Source of the DNA: an uncultured Chitinophagaceae bacterium
GTDB taxonomy: Bacteria > Bacteroidota > Bacteroidia > Chitinophagales > Chitinophagaceae
Reading direction: 5' to 3'
DNA: 64,000 bases
Assembly (NCBI GenBank): GCA_937900675.1
Contig: CALCEA010000164.1
Span: 1-64,000 of the forward strand
Within the stretch, counting starts at the first letter, position 1. Each line of letters opens with the position of its first letter. The notes under the pieces are model-generated. The model was not told where the DNA came from. It did no database searches and was given only the letters and a program-made list of their open reading frames with translations. Positions 46,906-55,274 of the stretch are shown piece by piece. Position numbers and translations under genes: made by a program.

Positions 46906-48132
46906 ATGCAGCCTACTAAAGCCATCATTATTGGAGGGGGAGCAGCAGGTTTCTTTTGCGCCATTCGATTAGCAGAATTACATCCTGATTGGGATATACA
47001 AATACTTGAAAAATCTAATAAGGTTTTATCCAAAGTGAAAGTGAGTGGTGGTGGGCGTTGTAATGTAACGCATGCTTGTCCTGATGTAGAAAATTTATTA
47101 CAAAAATATCCAAGGGGTACAAGGTTTTTGAAAAAAGCATTTTATCAATTTGCTACAAAAGAAACCATACAATGGTTTGCTCATAATGGTGTTAGCTTAC
47201 ACACAGAGAAAGATGGTAGAATGTTTCCTACCACTAATAATTCAGAGACCATTATACAATGCTTCTTAAAAAAGATTGATCAGTATAAAATAAAATTAAG
47301 ATTACAGGCAGATGTTGTAGATGTTACGAAAGAAAAAGATTTTATAATTCGATTGGCCAACGGTGAGCAATTGCATGCAACTACCATCTGTGTTGCAACA
47401 GGCGGAATGTTAAAAGCAGATAAACTTCAATGGTTAGAGAAATTAGGAAACGATATTGTTGCACCAGTGCCATCCTTATTTACTTTTAATGTAGCCGAAA
47501 AAAATATCACTACATTAATGGGCGTAGCAGTAGACAATGCAAGTATACAATGGAAAGGCAATAAGCATGTTGAGCAAGGCCCTTTATTAATTACACATTG
47601 GGGTATTAGTGGACCAGCTGCCATTAAATTATCTGCATGGTGTGCAAGAGAAATGGCATTAGAAAATTATGAAGGAGCTATTCAAATTAATTGGGTGCCC
47701 ACTTACAATGCACAAAGTTTAAAAATGGAGTGGTTGAATTTTAGAACCGATTTAGGTAAAAGAGAAATAGGCAATAAAAATCCTTTTGCATTACCACAGA
47801 GACTTTGGCAATATCTTTTACAAGAAGCAAAAATTTTACCCAATACAAAATGGGCAGATGTAAAAAGTGCAGAGCAAAATGTATTGATACAATTACTTAC
47901 CACTTACACATTAACCATCAAAGGGAAAACAACTTTTAAAGAAGAGTTTGTTACTTGTGGGGGAGTGGATTTGAGTGGTATTAATGCTGCGCATATGGAA
48001 AGTAAAACCTGCCCAGGATTGCATTTTGCAGGTGAAATGATGGATGTGGATGGCATCACAGGGGGCTTCAATTTTCAGCATGCTTGGACCTCTGGCTGGC
48101 TGGCGGCCAATCATATGGCAGAATTAGGCTAA
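46906..48132 (+). CDS. HI0933/YhiN-family NAD(P)/FAD-dependent oxidoreductase
   Basis: 408 residues. AIIIGGGAAGFFCAIRLAEL is the FAD-binding GxGxxG motif; KVKVSGGGRCNVTHACPDVE, KTCPGLHFAGEMMDVDGITGGFNFQHAWTSG in parts, and ICVATGGML are signatures of this family of conserved flavoproteins. Biochemical role is not established. Starts 9 bases after the map stop, so it may share the map transcript. Confidence 0.85.
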   Translation: MQPTKAIIIGGGAAGFFCAIRLAELHPDWDIQILEKSNKVLSKVKVSGGGRCNVTHACPDVENLLQKYPRGTRFLKKAFYQFATKETIQWFAHNGVSLHTEKDGRMFPTTNNSETIIQCFLKKIDQYKIKLRLQADVVDVTKEKDFIIRLANGEQLHATTICVATGGMLKADKLQWLEKLGNDIVAPVPSLFTFNVAEKNITTLMGVAVDNASIQWKGNKHVEQGPLLITHWGISGPAAIKLSAWCAREMALENYEGAIQINWVPTYNAQSLKMEWLNFRTDLGKREIGNKNPFALPQRLWQYLLQEAKILPNTKWADVKSAEQNVLIQLLTTYTLTIKGKTTFKEEFVTCGGVDLSGINAAHMESKTCPGLHFAGEMMDVDGITGGFNFQHAWTSGWLAANHMAELG

Positions 48133-48178
48133 TGCCTACAATTTTACAATTGAAAATCAAATAGTTACAAATTTTCTC

Positions 48179-48224
48179 GGCTAATTTTTTAGCCATAAAA
48201 TAGGCCCTAATTTGGGCTTTTTTG
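48179..48224 (+). terminator. terminator after the HI0933-family gene
   Basis: Two stems: GGCTAA/TTAGCC (48179-48194) and GCCC/GGGC (48204-48217), the second followed by six T. The T-run ends 2 bases before the rpsA -7 motif. Confidence 0.65.
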
Positions 48225-48225
48225 G

Positions 48226-48233
48226 TACCTTTG
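48226..48233 (+). promoter_or_regulatory. -7 motif TACCTTTG for rpsA
   Basis: Exact TAnnTTTG match, same octamer as the rpsL and rpsJ promoters, 29 bases before the rpsA ATG. It follows the preceding terminator almost directly. No good -33 element. Confidence 0.65.
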
Positions 48234-48262
48234 CCCTCCGGTTTAAAAACGCCGGTTATTTT

Positions 48263-50137
48263 ATGAAAATATTTTTCAAAACCTTAAACGCAGACGCTCA
48301 GGAATTAGCTGGTGGCAACACTACTAATGCAGCTGCGACAAAAACTGCCCCTGAAGTACAAACTGCTCACGATGATTTTGACTGGAGCGTTGACAAAAGA
48401 AACGTAAGTCATTATGCTGAAGCAGAAAGAGCAAAGTATGATAAAGTGTATGATAACACTTTCGTACAAATCAATGATGGCGAAATCATGAATGGTTTGG
48501 TTGTTGCTTTAACTAAAACAGATGTTGTTGTAAACATTGGTTTTAAAAGTGATGGCTTAGTATCATTGAATGAATTCCGTGACACCAATGGTGTTAAGAC
48601 TGGTGATACAGTTGAAGTAATGGTAGTAGAAAAAGAAGACCGTGATGGTAATCTTCACTTAAGCCGTAAGTCTGCTCGTATCTTCCGTGCTTGGGAAAGA
48701 ATTATGGAAGTACACAAAACTGGTGAAGTAGTAACTGGTTTAGTAACTAGCAAAACAAAAGGTGGTTTGATCGTTGATGTATTTGGTATGGAAACATTCT
48801 TACCAGGTTCTCAAATCGATGTGAAGCCTGTAACTGATTACGATCAATTCGTAGGTAAAACTATGGAGTTCAAAGTTGTTAAGATTAACGAAACAATTAA
48901 GAACGCGGTTGTATCACATAAAGCATTAATTGAAAGCGATATCGAAGCACAACGTGCAGAGATCATGAGTAAATTAGAGAAAGGCCAAGTATTAGAAGGT
49001 GTTGTTAAAAACATCACTGATTTTGGTGCATTCATGGACTTAGGTGGATTAGATGGTTTATTATACATCACTGATATTTCTTGGGGTAGAATTTCTCACC
49101 CTAGTGAAGTGGTGAAGATGGATCAAAAGATTCAAGTTGTTGTATTAGACTTTGATGATGACAAGAAGCGTATCAGCTTAGGTTTAAAACAATTGACTCC
49201 ACATCCTTGGGATGTATTACCTGGCGATTTAGCAGAAGGTAGTGTAGTAAAAGGTAAAGTAGTAAACATTGAAGACTACGGTGCTTTCTTAGAAATTCAA
49301 CCAGGTGTTGAAGGTTTAGTACACGTTTCTGAAATCACTTGGGCTAATACACCAATCAACGCTAAAGAATTCTTCAAATTAGGAGATGAGCATGAAGCGA
49401 AAGTGGTAACATTAGATAAAGATGCGCGTAAGATGAGCTTGAGCATTAAACAAATGACACAAGATCCTTGGAACGCAATCGAAAATAAATTCCCAGAAAA
49501 CAGCAAGCACAAAGGTTTAGTGAAGAACATCACTCCTTACGGTGTATTTGTTGAATTAGAATCTGGAATTGGTGGAATGATTCACATCAGCGATTTAAGC
49601 TGGTTGAAGCGTTTCAATCACCCATCTGAGTATGTAAAAGTTGGAGATAACATTGATATCATCATCTTGAACATCGACAAAGAAAACAGAAAATTACAAT
49701 TAGGTCATAAGCAATTAGAAGAAGATCCTTGGAATGCATTAGAAGAAACTTTTGCAATCGGATCAATTCATGATGGTACAATCGTTCGTAAAGACGATAA
49801 AGGTGCTATCGTACAAATGCCTCATGGCTTAGAAGGTTTTGCTCCTAACCGTCACTTAGCAAAAGAAGATGGTAAGCAAGTTCAAGCAGAAGAAACTGCT
49901 CCATTCATGGTGATCGAATTTGATCGTAATGAAAAGAGAATTGTTGTTTCTCATGCAAGAATCTGGGAACAAAATATTGTAGAAGAAAAAGAAGCCGCTA
50001 AGAAAGAAGCGAAAGCTGATTCTGAGAAGACTAAAAAAGCAGTAAAAACTATTCAAGCTAAAGTAGAAAAATCTACTTTGGGTGATTTAGGTGCTTTAGC
50101 AGAAATCAAGGCTAAATTAGACGAAAACAACGGTTAA
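48263..50137 (+). CDS. rpsA: 30S ribosomal protein S1
   Basis: mRNA-binding ribosomal protein, 624 residues from the ATG at 48263 (MKIFFKTLNADAQELAG); the frame upstream of this crosses the promoter. Six S1 domains can be seen, starting near NGLVVALTKTDVVV, VTGLVTSKTKGGLI, LEGVVKNITDFGAFMDLGG, VKGKVVNIEDYGAFLEI, HKGLVKNITPYGVFVEL and HDGTIVRKDDKGAIV. The C-terminal tail is Lys/Ala/Glu-rich. Followed by two terminators with the same stem, flanking a copy of the 3'-UTR element. Confidence 0.96.
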   Translation: MKIFFKTLNADAQELAGGNTTNAAATKTAPEVQTAHDDFDWSVDKRNVSHYAEAERAKYDKVYDNTFVQINDGEIMNGLVVALTKTDVVVNIGFKSDGLVSLNEFRDTNGVKTGDTVEVMVVEKEDRDGNLHLSRKSARIFRAWERIMEVHKTGEVVTGLVTSKTKGGLIVDVFGMETFLPGSQIDVKPVTDYDQFVGKTMEFKVVKINETIKNAVVSHKALIESDIEAQRAEIMSKLEKGQVLEGVVKNITDFGAFMDLGGLDGLLYITDISWGRISHPSEVVKMDQKIQVVVLDFDDDKKRISLGLKQLTPHPWDVLPGDLAEGSVVKGKVVNIEDYGAFLEIQPGVEGLVHVSEITWANTPINAKEFFKLGDEHEAKVVTLDKDARKMSLSIKQMTQDPWNAIENKFPENSKHKGLVKNITPYGVFVELESGIGGMIHISDLSWLKRFNHPSEYVKVGDNIDIIILNIDKENRKLQLGHKQLEEDPWNALEETFAIGSIHDGTIVRKDDKGAIVQMPHGLEGFAPNRHLAKEDGKQVQAEETAPFMVIEFDRNEKRIVVSHARIWEQNIVEEKEAAKKEAKADSEKTKKAVKTIQAKVEKSTLGDLGALAEIKAKLDENNG

Positions 50138-50158
50138 TAACCTGTTTTACAATAGTCC

Positions 50159-50186
50159 AAAGCCCCGCCTAACCGCGGGGCTTTTT
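50159..50186 (+). terminator. first terminator after rpsA
   Basis: 10-bp stem AAAGCCCCGC / GCGGGGCTTT with a 6-base loop and T-run. Confidence 0.88.
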
Positions 50187-50238
50187 GTTTTCTACACCTT
50201 TTTATAAAAATTAAAGGTTTGAAAACAAACTTTTATGA
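50187..50238 (+). promoter_or_regulatory. recurrent 3'-UTR hairpin + TTTTATGA element, copy after rpsA
   Basis: Outer stem GTTTTC (50187-50192) with GAAAAC (50221-50226); internal loop TACA/TTT; inner CCTTT (50197-50201) with AAAGG (50213-50217); A-rich loop; linear motif TTTTATGA at 50231-50238. It lies between two terminators with the same stem. Confidence 0.55.
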
Positions 50239-50243
50239 TTTTT

Positions 50244-50267
50244 AAGCCCCGCTTTTTAGCGGGGCTT
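50244..50267 (+). terminator. second terminator after rpsA
   Basis: 9-bp stem AAGCCCCGC / GCGGGGCTT, same stem sequence as the first rpsA terminator but a different loop (TTTTTA). Confidence 0.75.
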
Positions 50268-50342
50268 TGGTATTTTTGGGGATTTCTTAACTTAAAGCCC
50301 TTTATTCGCAATCTTTTTAGGCCTAAATTGCTGAATATTAGT

Positions 50343-50350
50343 TAATTTTG
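50343..50350 (+). promoter_or_regulatory. -7 motif TAATTTTG for bamD-rpoZ
   Basis: Exact TAnnTTTG match ending 9 bases before the bamD ATG, giving a leader of about 5 nt. It overlaps the alternative TTG start, which is therefore rejected. Confidence 0.6.
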
Positions 50351-50359
50351 CCTCCCTGT

Positions 50360-51154
50360 ATGAATAGAATTATAGTAGTATTTATTGTTATTTTAAGCCT
50401 GGGTTCTTGTACTTCAAAGTTTCAAAAAGTGATGAAGAATAAGGATACAGATTATAAAATTAAAATGGCGGAAGAGTACTATAAGCAAAAGAAGTACGTA
50501 AACGCACAACAGCTCTTTGAATCTGTCATCAATTTTGTAAAGGGAACACCTCGTTACGAAGAATTGTATTTGATGTATGCGAATTCTTATTATTACGATA
50601 AGGATTATGAAAATGCTGAAAACCTTTTCAAAACATTTATCGAATACTTTCCTAATAGTACAAAAACAGAAGAAGTAGAATATTTAAGAGCGTATACTTA
50701 TTTTTTAAGATCTCCTAAAGCAGAGTTGGATCAAACAACAACCAATAGAACGATTCAGTTAATGCAAAGTTTTATTGATGCGCATCCAACTAGCCCAAGA
50801 GTTAAAGCTGCAACAGAAACGATAGATGCATGTAGAGCAAAGTTAGAATTGAAAGATTACAAAACAGCTACATTGTATTTTGATTTGGCTTTATATCGCG
50901 CTGCTGCTATCTCTTATGGTTTATTGTCAGATGGATATCCTGATTCAAAAGATGCAGATAAATATAAATTATTGACTTTAAAGTCTTACTATAAATTCGC
51001 AGAAAACAGCTTTGTAGAAAAGCAAAAAGAGCGTTTTGATAAAGTGATTGAAGAGTACAATGATTTCGTGGATAGATTTAGTGATAGTCCGTTATTACCG
51101 GAAGCAAAGAAGATTAAAACACAAACTGATAATATTTTAAAAAATATAAAATGA
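50360..51154 (+). CDS. bamD: outer membrane assembly lipoprotein BamD
   Basis: Lipoprotein partner of BamA in outer-membrane protein assembly. 264 residues from the ATG at 50360; a TTG four codons upstream lies inside the -7 motif and is rejected. Signal peptide with lipobox VILSLGSC (Cys about 16). TPR-like helices follow: AEEYYKQKKYVNAQQLFESV, LMYANSYYYDKDYENAENLF, and the spacing typical of BamD/YfiO. Its stop overlaps the rpoZ start by 4 bases (ATGA). Confidence 0.9.
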   Translation: MNRIIVVFIVILSLGSCTSKFQKVMKNKDTDYKIKMAEEYYKQKKYVNAQQLFESVINFVKGTPRYEELYLMYANSYYYDKDYENAENLFKTFIEYFPNSTKTEEVEYLRAYTYFLRSPKAELDQTTTNRTIQLMQSFIDAHPTSPRVKAATETIDACRAKLELKDYKTATLYFDLALYRAAAISYGLLSDGYPDSKDADKYKLLTLKSYYKFAENSFVEKQKERFDKVIEEYNDFVDRFSDSPLLPEAKKIKTQTDNILKNIK

Positions 51155-51495
51155 GCAAATTAAGAAGACATATGGGTGCTAATACACCTGCAGTTGTTGA
51201 GACTAAAAGTTTAAAAGCTTTAAAAGCTAAAACTGGTAATTTATACGAGTCTATTGCTATTATCGCTCGAAGAGCTAATCAAATCAACATTTCTATTAGA
51301 GAAGAATTACACTCTAAATTAGAAGAGTTCGCAAGTCATACAGATAGCTTAGAAGAGATCCATGAGAACAAAGAGCAAATCGAAATCTCTAAAGCTTATG
51401 AGCGTATGCCAAACCCAGCTATCTTAGCTACTGCGGAATTTATAGATGATAAGATCTATCACCGTAAGAATGAAGAAACAGATCTTTTCCGTTAA
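51151..51495 (+). CDS. rpoZ: DNA-directed RNA polymerase omega subunit (Bacteroidota type)
   Basis: 114 residues. TGNLYESIAIIARRANQINI is the omega/Rpb6 core helix region; the C-terminus NPAILATAEFIDDKIYHRK is typical of the Bacteroidota form. Start overlaps the bamD stop (ATGA), implying translational coupling. A good terminator follows. Confidence 0.85.
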   Translation: MSKLRRHMGANTPAVVETKSLKALKAKTGNLYESIAIIARRANQINISIREELHSKLEEFASHTDSLEEIHENKEQIEISKAYERMPNPAILATAEFIDDKIYHRKNEETDLFR

Positions 51496-51514
51496 TTCGG
51501 TTATGAATAAATTA

Positions 51515-51544
51515 AAAACGTCCCGATTTATCGGGACGTTTTTG
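51515..51544 (+). terminator. terminator after rpoZ
   Basis: 12-bp stem AAAACGTCCCGA / TCGGGACGTTTT, loop TTTA, further T. A TTATGA sits upstream at 51501-51506 after a 3-bp CCG/CGG stem, perhaps a degenerate relative of the 3'-UTR element. Confidence 0.88.
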
Positions 51545-51569
51545 TATTTTAGAAGTACAAATCAATTCT

Positions 51570-52493
51570 ATGCGTTTTAAGCAGTTTTTCTTGTCTCTTT
51601 TTGTTGTATGCACAAGTATAATTGCGCATGGTCAAGAGTTGGCTGCAACTGTGAATGTGCAAACCAATAAGATAGAAAATCAAATTGACACTAAAATATT
51701 TACACAGTTCCAGAAGCAGTTAAAGGATTTTATCAATCAAAGAAAATGGACAACAGATGCATTTTCGGTGGAAGAAAAAATTGATTGTAGTTTTTATATT
51801 ACCATTGAATCTATTGTTTCTCCGGGTGTATATGAGGCAAAATTAAGTGTGGTGGCTAATCGACCTGTTTATAATGCAAATTATACAACACCTTTGTTGA
51901 ATATGCAGGACGCGAATTTTACTTTTAAATATCAGTTATCTCAGCCCATGGAATTCAATGAGAATAGGGTACAGGGGGCTGATCCTTTAGAAGCTAATTT
52001 GACTGCAGTGATTGCGTATTATATTAACATAATCATTGGTTTAGATTATGATTCATTTGCGCCAAAAGCAGGAATGCCTTATTTTAATAAAGCTTTGAAT
52101 ATTGTATATAATGCACCAGAGGGTTCAGGTATTAATGGTTGGAAATCTTATGATGGTCAAAGAAATAGATACATATTTGTTGACAATTTAACCAAGAGTG
52201 GATTTGATAAATTACACGAAGTAATTTATGCATATAACAGAGATGGTCTAGATCAAATGGCAGAAAAGCCAGAAATAGCTAGAACGGCTATTTTAAACGC
52301 CTTAATGGGAATGCAGGAAATAAATGAGGCTAATGTGAATTCTATGGTAGTACCCATTTTAATGCAAGGAAAATTCACTGAAATAGTTGGTATTTTCGGG
52401 AATGCAGATAAAACGATGAAAAAGCAGTTGTTAAACACTTTGTCTTCCATAGATATTGCTAATATTAACAGATATAAAGAGAAATTGGAATGA
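51570..52493 (+). CDS. porD: DUF4835 family protein (type IX secretion-associated PorD)
   Basis: 307 residues with a signal peptide (MRFKQFFLSLFVVCTSIIAHGQ). The mature protein matches the DUF4835 pattern: ELAATVNVQTNKIENQ, FINQRKWTTDAFSVEEKIDC, RPVYNANYTTPLLN, FNENRVQGADPLEANLTAVIAYY and NRYIFVDNLTKSGF. The family is annotated as PorD, linked to type IX secretion and gliding; that link is from memory. In relatives it lies near bamD-rpoZ-coaBC and recN; coaBC is missing here. The stop overlaps the next gene by 4 bases. Confidence 0.8.
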   Translation: MRFKQFFLSLFVVCTSIIAHGQELAATVNVQTNKIENQIDTKIFTQFQKQLKDFINQRKWTTDAFSVEEKIDCSFYITIESIVSPGVYEAKLSVVANRPVYNANYTTPLLNMQDANFTFKYQLSQPMEFNENRVQGADPLEANLTAVIAYYINIIIGLDYDSFAPKAGMPYFNKALNIVYNAPEGSGINGWKSYDGQRNRYIFVDNLTKSGFDKLHEVIYAYNRDGLDQMAEKPEIARTAILNALMGMQEINEANVNSMVVPILMQGKFTEIVGIFGNADKTMKKQLLNTLSSIDIANINRYKEKLE

Positions 52494-52831
52494 GAAAGCT
52501 ATGTATAGTGTTATGTTTATTTGCAATCTCTTGTCAAGACAAGGAGCAACTTGAAAATAAAGTACCTTTTGACAAGATGAAAGTTGTTTTGTATCAATTG
52601 ATGAAGGCAGATGAGTACTATACTAGAACGGTATCGGCTGATTCTACGATGCAAAAGGAAAAAAAGAATATTCAATTTTATAAGCAAATTTTTGAGATGA
52701 ATAAAGTGAATAGGGATGACTTTTTTGCTACCTTAACCTATTTGCAAAAGCGACCTATAGAGTTTAAAGTGTTGATGGATTCGGCCTATGAATTGTCGAA
52801 AAGGGAAAAACTACAGTTAAACGTACACTAA
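52490..52831 (+). CDS. DUF4296-like lipoprotein
   Basis: 113 residues. Short signal peptide with lipobox LFAISC (Cys15), so probably an outer-membrane lipoprotein. The rest is helical: VPFDKMKVVLYQLMKADEYY and FYKQIFEMNKVNRDDFFATL fit DUF4296. Function unknown. It overlaps the porD-like gene by 4 bases (ATGA), so the two are translationally coupled. Confidence 0.75.
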   Translation: MRKLCIVLCLFAISCQDKEQLENKVPFDKMKVVLYQLMKADEYYTRTVSADSTMQKEKKNIQFYKQIFEMNKVNRDDFFATLTYLQKRPIEFKVLMDSAYELSKREKLQLNVH

Positions 52832-52857
52832 TTAAGCATTAATTGCCCAACAGTTTT

Positions 52858-52865
52858 TACTTTTG
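52858..52865 (+). promoter_or_regulatory. -7 motif TACTTTTG for the peroxiredoxin gene
   Basis: Exact TAnnTTTG match, 26 bases before the ATG at 52892. Confidence 0.55.
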
Positions 52866-52891
52866 GGCTCATAACAATAAAACAACTTACT

Positions 52892-53365
52892 ATGAGTAAT
52901 TTAATCGGCAAAGCAGCGCCTCAATTCACATTATTTGACACAGATAAGAATCCAGTTTCTTTATCAGATTTAAAAGGAAAAAATGTAGTGGTATTGTTTT
53001 TCCCTTTAGCATTTACTGGAGTATGTACTACTGAATTATGTAATATCAGAGACAATATCGGTATGTATAATGCAACCAATGCAACTGTATTAGGTATTTC
53101 TGTAGATTCTTTATTTGCATTAGGCAAATTCAAAGAAGAGCAAAAATTAAACTTCCAATTATTAAGTGATTTTAATAAAACAACTGCAAAAGCATTTGAT
53201 GTATTATATGAAACTTTCCCAGCTTTTGAAATGCAAGGTGTAAGCAAGCGTGCTGCGTTTGTAATTGATAAAGATGGTGTAGTTCAATACGAAGAAGTAT
53301 GTGCAACTCCTGGCGACTTGCCAAACTTCGAAGCAATCCAAACTACATTGAATACCTTAAATTGA
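52892..53365 (+). CDS. peroxiredoxin (AhpE-like)
   Basis: Thiol peroxidase, 157 residues. PLAFTGVCTTELC contains the peroxidatic Cys45 in the P-x-x-x-T-x-x-C motif (Pro38, Thr42); a second Cys at 50 could resolve. VFF-type strands before and GISVDSLFALGKF after fit the thioredoxin fold; DGVVQYEEVCATPGDLPNFE ends it. Peroxide or organic peroxide detoxification; reductant unknown. Confidence 0.9.
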   Translation: MSNLIGKAAPQFTLFDTDKNPVSLSDLKGKNVVVLFFPLAFTGVCTTELCNIRDNIGMYNATNATVLGISVDSLFALGKFKEEQKLNFQLLSDFNKTTAKAFDVLYETFPAFEMQGVSKRAAFVIDKDGVVQYEEVCATPGDLPNFEAIQTTLNTLN

Positions 53366-53389
53366 AATATTGCTTCTTGTTAGCATAAT

Positions 53390-53423
53390 AAAAAAAGCCT
53401 CCGAATTTTCGGAGGCTTTTTTT
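53390..53423. terminator. bidirectional terminator between peroxiredoxin and methyltransferase genes
   Basis: 16-bp stem (AAAAAAAGCCTCCGAA with TTCGGAGGCTTTTTTT) around a 2-base centre. Its A- and T-runs serve both converging genes; it overlaps the methyltransferase stop. Confidence 0.9.
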
Positions 53424-54597
53424 ATCGGTCGCAGACCTCTACTATTAAAAACTTCAAATAATGTGTATTCTCCATTCCCCAAATAATTGGATGATCACTG
53501 GATTGTGTTTGGAAAGTGACTTGTCTAATTCTTTTTCTAGCATCCTTTGCAGCCATATTAATGGTTTCTAAAAATAATTCAGGGCTCACTAAATTAGTAC
53601 AGCTAGAGGTTACTAAGAAGCCGCCATTCTTAATCAATTTCATTCCTCTTAAATTGATTTCTTTATATCCTGTAATGGCTTTTTGAATATTAGATCTACT
53701 CTTGGTAAATGCAGGTGGATCCAGCATTACTACATCATATTTTCTTCCTTCTTTACCCCATGATTTTAATACATCAAATGCATTCATGGCTTCGAACTTC
53801 ACAATATGATCTAATTTATTTAATGCTGCGTTTTTATTGGCTTGCGCTACTGCATTTTCTGAGATATCAATTCCTAAAACAGATTTCGCTCCATAATGTG
53901 CTGCATGAATTTCAAAAGTACCGGTATAAGTAAAAGCGCCTAAAACATCTGCGTCTTTTACAATATGCTGAATAGCTCTTCTATTATCTTGCTGATCTAA
54001 GAAGTAACCAGTCTTTTGTCCTGTTTCAATGTTTACATAAAACTGTAAACCATTTTCATTAATAATAATTTCTGTAGGGAAGGGGTTGCTTAAATAATCC
54101 TTGATCTGTGTCAATCCCTCTAACTCTCTAACTGGCACATCATTTCTTTCATAAATTCCTTTTGGACTAAACACACTATTTAAAGCATCCACAATAGCGG
54201 GTTTCCACATGTCCATTCCTAGTGCTAATGTTTGAATCACAAAATAATCATTGAATTTATCAATGATTAATGCGGGTAATCCATCGGCCTCTCCAAAAAT
54301 CAATCTACAGTTTTCTGTATAACCCATTTTTTGGCGATAAGACCATGCTTCTTTTATTTTCAATAAAAAGAAATCTGCATTGATCTCTTCTTTCTTTCTG
54401 GTAAGTAATCTGACAATAATTTGTGAAGCAGGATTAATATACCCTCTACCAGCAAACTGCTCATCACCATAGTAAACTTCCACAATATCCCCAGCTGTAA
54501 CTGGCCCTACAATCTTCTCTACTTCATTGTTAAAGATCCAAGGATGCCCAAGGGCAATTCTTTGGGAAATTTTACGCTTTAAATACACTTTAGTCAT
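53422..54597 (-). CDS. class I SAM-dependent rRNA methyltransferase (RlmI-like, PUA domain)
   Basis: 391 residues. N-terminal PUA domain (about 1-75: RKISQRIALGHPWIFNNEVE, GDIVEVY); central RlmI-like part with NDVPVRELEGL; SAM domain with VLGAFTYTGTFEIHAAHYGA, SVLGIDISENAVAQANKNAA, MLDPPAFTKSRSNIQKA and LVTSSCTNLVSPE. Probably a 5-methylcytosine methyltransferase of 23S rRNA, position not certain. A -7 motif TATCTTTG lies 4 bases before the ATG, so the mRNA may be leaderless. Confidence 0.87.
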   Translation of the reverse strand: MTKVYLKRKISQRIALGHPWIFNNEVEKIVGPVTAGDIVEVYYGDEQFAGRGYINPASQIIVRLLTRKKEEINADFFLLKIKEAWSYRQKMGYTENCRLIFGEADGLPALIIDKFNDYFVIQTLALGMDMWKPAIVDALNSVFSPKGIYERNDVPVRELEGLTQIKDYLSNPFPTEIIINENGLQFYVNIETGQKTGYFLDQQDNRRAIQHIVKDADVLGAFTYTGTFEIHAAHYGAKSVLGIDISENAVAQANKNAALNKLDHIVKFEAMNAFDVLKSWGKEGRKYDVVMLDPPAFTKSRSNIQKAITGYKEINLRGMKLIKNGGFLVTSSCTNLVSPELFLETINMAAKDARKRIRQVTFQTQSSDHPIIWGMENTHYLKFLIVEVCDR

Positions 54598-54601
54598 GGC
54601 G

Positions 54602-54609
54602 CAAAGATA
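54602..54609 (-). promoter_or_regulatory. -7 motif TATCTTTG for the RlmI-like gene
   Basis: Exact TAnnTTTG match on the minus strand ending 4 bases before the ATG at 54597. TTG at 54626-54628 (minus) with a 16-base spacer is a possible -33 element. Confidence 0.55.
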
Positions 54610-54718
54610 GGCACCAAATAGGTGACAACTTGTTCATTTTGAGCCCGATTTCTGCCAATTTTGCCCTATTTATTGCTTTGGCCAAATTTTTGGAAGATAT
54701 TTGCAATAATATAAACCT

Positions 54719-55264
54719 ATGGAAGAGACTGTATTGAATCAAGAGGCCAACGAAAACACTGCTCCAAACGGAGAAAATACCCCTCAAAATGAGGTAGAAA
54801 CTACTCAAAATCCTTTGAGTGAGCTAGAGCAAGCACAAGCTGAAATTGCAGAGCAAAAGGACAAATATTTACGCCTAATGGCTGAATTTGAGAACTTTAA
54901 AAGAAGAACAGCCAAAGAAAGAATTGATTTAATCCAAACTGCTGGTAAGGATGTTATTGTGTCTTTATTGGAGGTATTGGATGATTGTGATAGAGCAGAG
55001 AAACAATTAGCTAGTTCTGATGATATCGCTTTGCAAAAAGAGGGGATCCAATTGGTGTTTAATAAGGTAAGATCTATTATGCAATCAAAGGGTTTAAAGG
55101 CAATGGAAAGTATCAATACTCCATTTGATGTAGAATTACATGAAGCTATTACAGAAGTACCTGTACCAGATGAAATGAAAGGTAAAGTAGTGGATGAAGT
55201 AACCAAGGGTTATTTATTAAATGATAAAATTATTCGTTTCGCTAAAGTGGTTGTAGGCAAATAA
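54719..55264 (+). CDS. grpE: nucleotide exchange factor GrpE
   Basis: Nucleotide exchange for DnaK. 181 residues: acidic, disordered N-terminus (to about 40), long coiled-coil helix ([32 protein letters not shown]), then the beta domain with [20 protein letters not shown] and the ending RFAKVVVGK. 10 bases before dnaJ. dnaK is not in the window. A 7-of-8 GATATTTG at 54696-54703 is the best -7 candidate. Confidence 0.95.
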   Translation: MEETVLNQEANENTAPNGENTPQNEVETTQNPLSELEQAQAEIAEQKDKYLRLMAEFENFKRRTAKERIDLIQTAGKDVIVSLLEVLDDCDRAEKQLASSDDIALQKEGIQLVFNKVRSIMQSKGLKAMESINTPFDVELHEAITEVPVPDEMKGKVVDEVTKGYLLNDKIIRFAKVVVGK

Positions 55265-55274
55265 AAAAACTATT

